DNA of 64,000 bases. Source: Hydrogenispora sp. Lineage in GTDB: Bacteria > Bacillota > UBA4882 > UBA10575. The stretch is taken from NCBI GenBank assembly GCA_012837705.1, contig DUQQ01000082.1, positions 1-64,000 of the forward strand, in the 5' to 3' direction. The notes under the pieces are model-generated. The model worked only from the letters and a program-made list of their open reading frames with translations. It made no database searches and had not been told where the DNA came from. This document shows, piece after piece, positions 61,062-64,000 of the stretch. Position 1 is the first letter of the stretch; each line of letters opens with the position of its first letter. The position numbers and the translations under genes are program-made.

Positions 61062-62288
61062 CTACCAGGGTCCGAACTGTTCCTCTAGAGAAACACGCAA
61101 TTGCTTGGCCTCAAGCGCTATCGTCGCCACCCCTGCCTTTAGCGCTTCGGTTCCGACGGCCCAGGCTACGGCTGGTACCACCCGACGGTCAAAGGGATTA
61201 GGAATAATATATTCGGTCGTCAACTCCTCCGGGCTAATCAGACCGGCAATGGCCTGCGCTGCGGCCAACATCATCGCCTCGGTCACCTTAGTGGCCCGGA
61301 CGGCCAGCAGTCCACGGAAGATCCCGGGGAAACCAAGGAGATTATTGATCTGATTGGGGTAATCGGAACGACCGGTCCCCACGACCGCGGCCCCACTTTC
61401 TTTTGCTTCCTCCGGACGGATCTCCGGATCCGGGTTGGCCATAGCGAAGATCACCGGTTGCGGGGCCATCGTCTTAACCATCGCGCCAGAGACCAGATTA
61501 GCGGCGGAAACTCCCACAAAAACATCGGCGTCACGTAAGGCGGTTGCCAAATCACCCTGTTCACCCCGGGGGTTGATCATCTGCGCCAGGTCTTCCTGGT
61601 AGGGGTTCATGCCCGCCTTCCCCGGATAGATAATCCCCCGCCGGTCACAAACCAACAGCCGACGGGCTCCGGCCCGGTACAACAGACGCGCAATTGCCTG
61701 GCCGGCGGCACCCGCACCGTTAATCACGATCTTCACTCGGGACAACTCTTTATCTACAACCCGTAAAGCGTTGAGAAGCGCTGCCAAACAGACCACCGCG
61801 GTTCCGTGCTGATCATCATGGAAAACCGGGATTGATAGCCGCGCCCGTAAAGCCTCCTCGATGGCAAAACAGCGGGGCGCCGCAATATCCTCCAGGTTGA
61901 TCCCGGCAAAGTTCGGCGCCAGGCGTACCACGGTCTCCACGATCTCCTCCACCTTGGTCGTATTGAGCGCCAGCGGAACCGCATCGAGCCCGGCAAAGCG
62001 TTTGAAAAGGATCGCTTTCCCTTCCATCACCGGTAGTGCTGCTTCGGGACCAATATCACCCAAACCAAGCACCGCGGTACCATCGGTGACCACGGCTACC
62101 GTATTTCCTTTATTCGTATAATCATAAACCAAACTCGGTTCCTGATGGATCGCCCGGCACGGGGCGGCTACCCCAGGGGAATAGGCCAAACTTAGTTCAG
62201 CCGGGCTGTTGATCTCTACTTTGCTCCGCATCTCAATTTTGCCCCGGTTTTCTTTATGTAAACGTAACGCTTCCGTGTCAATTCCCAT
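61062..62288 (-). CDS. malic enzyme (NAD-type, short bacterial form)
   Basis: About 408 residues; decarboxylates malate to pyruvate with NAD(P). Seen: LSLAYSPGVAAPCRAI, NTVAVVTDGTAVLGLGDIGP, VPVFHDDQHGTA type block SIPVFHDDQHGTAVV, NAD loop INGAGAAGQAIARLL and ANPDPEIRPEEA. Start between two nearby ATGs; the second (62288) has GGAGG seven bases upstream. Together with isocitrate dehydrogenase it supplies NAD(P)H and pyruvate. The methyltransferase gene lies 21 bases upstream on the same strand. Confidence 0.94.
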   Translation of the reverse strand: MGIDTEALRLHKENRGKIEMRSKVEINSPAELSLAYSPGVAAPCRAIHQEPSLVYDYTNKGNTVAVVTDGTAVLGLGDIGPEAALPVMEGKAILFKRFAGLDAVPLALNTTKVEEIVETVVRLAPNFAGINLEDIAAPRCFAIEEALRARLSIPVFHDDQHGTAVVCLAALLNALRVVDKELSRVKIVINGAGAAGQAIARLLYRAGARRLLVCDRRGIIYPGKAGMNPYQEDLAQMINPRGEQGDLATALRDADVFVGVSAANLVSGAMVKTMAPQPVIFAMANPDPEIRPEEAKESGAAVVGTGRSDYPNQINNLLGFPGIFRGLLAVRATKVTEAMMLAAAQAIAGLISPEELTTEYIIPNPFDRRVVPAVAWAVGTEALKAGVATIALEAKQLRVSLEEQFGPW

Positions 62289-62309
62289 CATTTCGCCTCC
62301 CGTTAACAT

Positions 62310-63125
62310 TCATCCCTCTCGGCCCGTTCCGGTCAGACGCTGGCGTAGCGCTTCATAAATCAAGATCGCCGCGGAGATCGAAACATTCAAAGATTCGGCT
62401 CCACCCGGTACCGGGATGCGCACACCCGCGATCCCCCAGTCTTGATCGAGCTTTGTCCACTCAAAACCACGGGCTTCATTACCTAATAAGAAGAGGGTGG
62501 GCCCGGTCAAATCCTGCTCAAAATAGAGTTTATTCGCCCGGGGATCGCCAACCCATACTTTAACCCCATGGGCTCGAGCCCACTCTAAAATTGCCTCCAG
62601 AGTTTGGAAATAAAGGTGAAGATTGAAGATCCCACCCTGGCTGGAACGGACCACCTTTCCCCCATAAGGGTCGACCGTCCCGGGCGTAATAAAAAGGTTG
62701 GTCACTCCGGCCGCCCACGCTGTACGCATGATCGTCCCCAGGTTCCCGGGATCCTGAATCTGATGGAGGAGCAATGCGCAAAAATCCGGTCCAACCGAAG
62801 GAAAGCTTCCAGCTTCACCCGGTTGTTCGACAACTGCCAACACATCCTGGGGCGTTTGCGTCTCGGTTAAGGCCGGAAAAAGGCGGGCGGAAACCTGGTA
62901 AACAGGAACCCCATGCGTCTTCACCAACTCCCCCAAAGGACCCGAACAAGAAGCTCCTTCCTTCACAAGGACATTCCGCACCTTGAACGAGGAGCGCAAA
63001 GCTTCCTCCAGGAGATGCGGGCCTTCTGCCAAAAAAAGGCGGTGTTTCTGACGCCCTCTTTTCCTTTGTAAAGAGATAACGGTCTTGATTATCGGATTAT
63101 CGCGACTGGTCAGTACGGTCACCAC
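62310..63125 (-). CDS. SpoU/TrmH-family RNA 2'-O-methyltransferase
   Basis: 271 residues. N-terminal substrate-binding domain, then SPOUT fold with all three motifs: LHQIQDPGNLGTIMRTAWAA, LFLLGNEARGFE and IPVPGGAESLNVSISAAILIY. This is the type placed beside rplT in Firmicutes (YsgA-like), expected to methylate a guanosine or other ribose in rRNA or tRNA; the exact target is unknown. Start GTG with GAGGAGG upstream (a second GTG follows immediately). Confidence 0.92.
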   Translation of the reverse strand: MVTVLTSRDNPIIKTVISLQRKRGRQKHRLFLAEGPHLLEEALRSSFKVRNVLVKEGASCSGPLGELVKTHGVPVYQVSARLFPALTETQTPQDVLAVVEQPGEAGSFPSVGPDFCALLLHQIQDPGNLGTIMRTAWAAGVTNLFITPGTVDPYGGKVVRSSQGGIFNLHLYFQTLEAILEWARAHGVKVWVGDPRANKLYFEQDLTGPTLFLLGNEARGFEWTKLDQDWGIAGVRIPVPGGAESLNVSISAAILIYEALRQRLTGTGREG

Positions 63126-63143
63126 CGCGCCTCCTCGCTGAAA

Positions 63144-63167
63144 ATTAAAAAACGGCCGATGGCCGTT
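63144..63167 (-). terminator. intrinsic terminator of the infC operon
   Basis: On the - strand AACGGCC-ATC-GGCCGTT followed by TTTTAATTTT, just after rplT. Confidence 0.88.
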
Positions 63168-63171
63168 TTGT

Positions 63172-63525
63172 CTACTGTTGCTGTTTTGCTACGGAAACAA
63201 GTTTCTCAAACGCTGCGCCGTCGTTCACGGCCAGATCCGCCAAGACCTTACGGTTAATCTGAACTCCAGCCTTCTTTAAACCGCTGATAAACATACTGTA
63301 AGACATACCGTTCATCCGCGCGGCCGCATTAATACGGGCAATCCAAAGTCTGCGGAAGTCCCGCTTTTTCGTCCGCCGGTCCCGGTAAGCATAGCTCAAA
63401 GATCTTAAGACTTGCGGGTTAGCAACTCTAAATAAACGACTTTTTGACCCGCGATATCCTTTCGCCAATTTCAAAATTTTTTTATGACGTCGACGTGTGT
63501 TCGTACCACGTTTCACCCGTGCCAA
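63172..63525 (-). CDS. rplT: 50S ribosomal protein L20
   Basis: 117 residues, complete: [51 protein letters not shown]. Third gene of infC-rpmI-rplT. A strong terminator follows. L20 usually represses this operon from a leader site, which would lie beyond the window edge. Confidence 0.98.
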   Translation of the reverse strand: MARVKRGTNTRRRHKKILKLAKGYRGSKSRLFRVANPQVLRSLSYAYRDRRTKKRDFRRLWIARINAAARMNGMSYSMFISGLKKAGVQINRKVLADLAVNDGAAFEKLVSVAKQQQ

Positions 63526-63561
63526 AGCAATTCCTCCTATCTATTCCCCATCAAGTCATAA

Positions 63562-63759
63562 TTATTGTAAACCTAACATCCGCTTAACCCGTTTGGAATC
63601 CGCCGCCGTTACTAACTCAGCTTTACGCAAATTCCGTTTGCGGTCGGGCGCCTTCTTTTCCAATATATGGCTGCGAAATGCTTTGTTCTTTTTGATCTTT
63701 CCCGTCCCGGTCAGCTTAAACCTTTTTGCTGCACCACGGTGGGTCTTCATCTTTGCCAT
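63562..63759 (-). CDS. rpmI: 50S ribosomal protein L35
   Basis: 65 residues: [20 protein letters not shown] and [14 protein letters not shown]. Between infC and rplT, 36 bases from rplT. Confidence 0.98.
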   Translation of the reverse strand: MAKMKTHRGAAKRFKLTGTGKIKKNKAFRSHILEKKAPDRKRNLRKAELVTAADSKRVKRMLGLQ

Positions 63760-63796
63760 TTGCTTCTCTCCTTGTCATGTTATTCCATAACTGTTA

Positions 63797-64000
63797 TTAT
63801 TCCTGTTTGGCCGAAAGAATCATGATCATATTTCTTCCTTCAACCTTCGGCTCCCGTTCCAGGGTAGCCTTTTCTTGAACGGCCTCGTAAAGCTGCATAA
63901 GAAGTTTTCTCCCCAAGTCGGCGTGGACAATCTCCCTGCCCCGGAATCTAACGGAAACCTTAACCTTGTCACCACTCTCCAAAAACTTCAACGCCCGTTT
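63797..64000 (-). CDS. infC: translation initiation factor IF-3, C-terminal part (truncated by window edge)
   Basis: 67 residues of the C-terminal domain: RALKFLESGDKVKVSVRFRG, REIVHADLGRKLL and MIMILSAKQ. The 5' part, with the start and any autoregulatory leader, lies beyond the right edge. The position before rpmI-rplT confirms it. Confidence 0.97.
   Translation of the reverse strand, partial: KRALKFLESGDKVKVSVRFRGREIVHADLGRKLLMQLYEAVQEKATLEREPKVEGRNMIMILSAKQE

Overview
The window reads as chromosomal DNA of a spore-forming bacterium of the Firmicutes whose cell envelope looks like that of a diderm. The Firmicutes assignment rests on gene order and lineage markers: ftsY-smc next to rnc-fabF-acpP-fabG-fabD-plsX, DUF177-rpmF, infC-rpmI-rplT, YpiB, GlpP, the TRAP protein MtrB and DUF421/DUF4363 proteins. 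Sporulation is indicated by an alpha/beta-type SASP, SpoVS, a SigH-like sigma factor and probable YjcZ-like micropeptides. An outer membrane is indicated by a beta-barrel protein ending in a Phe-terminated beta-signal, an exbB-exbD-tonB operon, an SLH/coiled-coil protein and a sugar-binding protein with a Sec signal but no lipobox. G+C looks close to one half by eye. Class Limnochordia (Hydrogenispora/Capillibacterium relatives) would fit, but this is a guess.

Layout. 1-12 kb: L,D-transpeptidase, DNA polymerase IV, dGTPase-like HD protein, CapA-like phosphoesterase, isocitrate dehydrogenase, dCMP deaminase operon, YpiB, a DUF362 ferredoxin protein and MurC. 12-15.5 kb: zinc-ribbon protein, SASP, then a surface block of porin-like barrel, amidase and lipoprotein. 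15.6-19.4 kb: NfnAB electron-bifurcating transhydrogenase and glutamate dehydrogenase. 19.6-32.5 kb: DUF421/DUF4363, ftsY-smc, sigma factor, spoVS, rnc and the fatty-acid/phospholipid cluster up to rpmF-DUF177.

32.5-37.2 kb holds the most unusual unit: exbB-exbD-tonB, a 709-residue secreted CARDB/cohesin-like protein and an SLH-coiled-coil-membrane-helix protein, all on one strand with short gaps or overlaps. It looks like an energised, peptidoglycan-linked envelope machine. 37.6-44.5 kb is a carbohydrate-use locus (cytoplasmic GH2 enzyme, two ABC permeases, binding protein, divergent LacI regulator) with two matching operator-like sites. 44.5-48.3 kb is a glycerol-3-phosphate locus under the GlpP antiterminator. 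48.4-56 kb carries a class Ic-type aminotransferase, a DUF445 protein, aspartokinase, an asparagine synthetase that has lost its glutaminase cysteine, and MurD.

56-64 kb contains a TPR protein, a YyaL-type thioredoxin-fold protein, small membrane proteins and micropeptides, mtrB (TRAP) with a membrane RCK_C protein, malic enzyme, a SpoU methyltransferase and the infC-rpmI-rplT operon running off the edge. No tRNA, rRNA, CRISPR array, insertion sequence or prophage gene was recognised. Product names come from reading motifs by eye, not from database searches.
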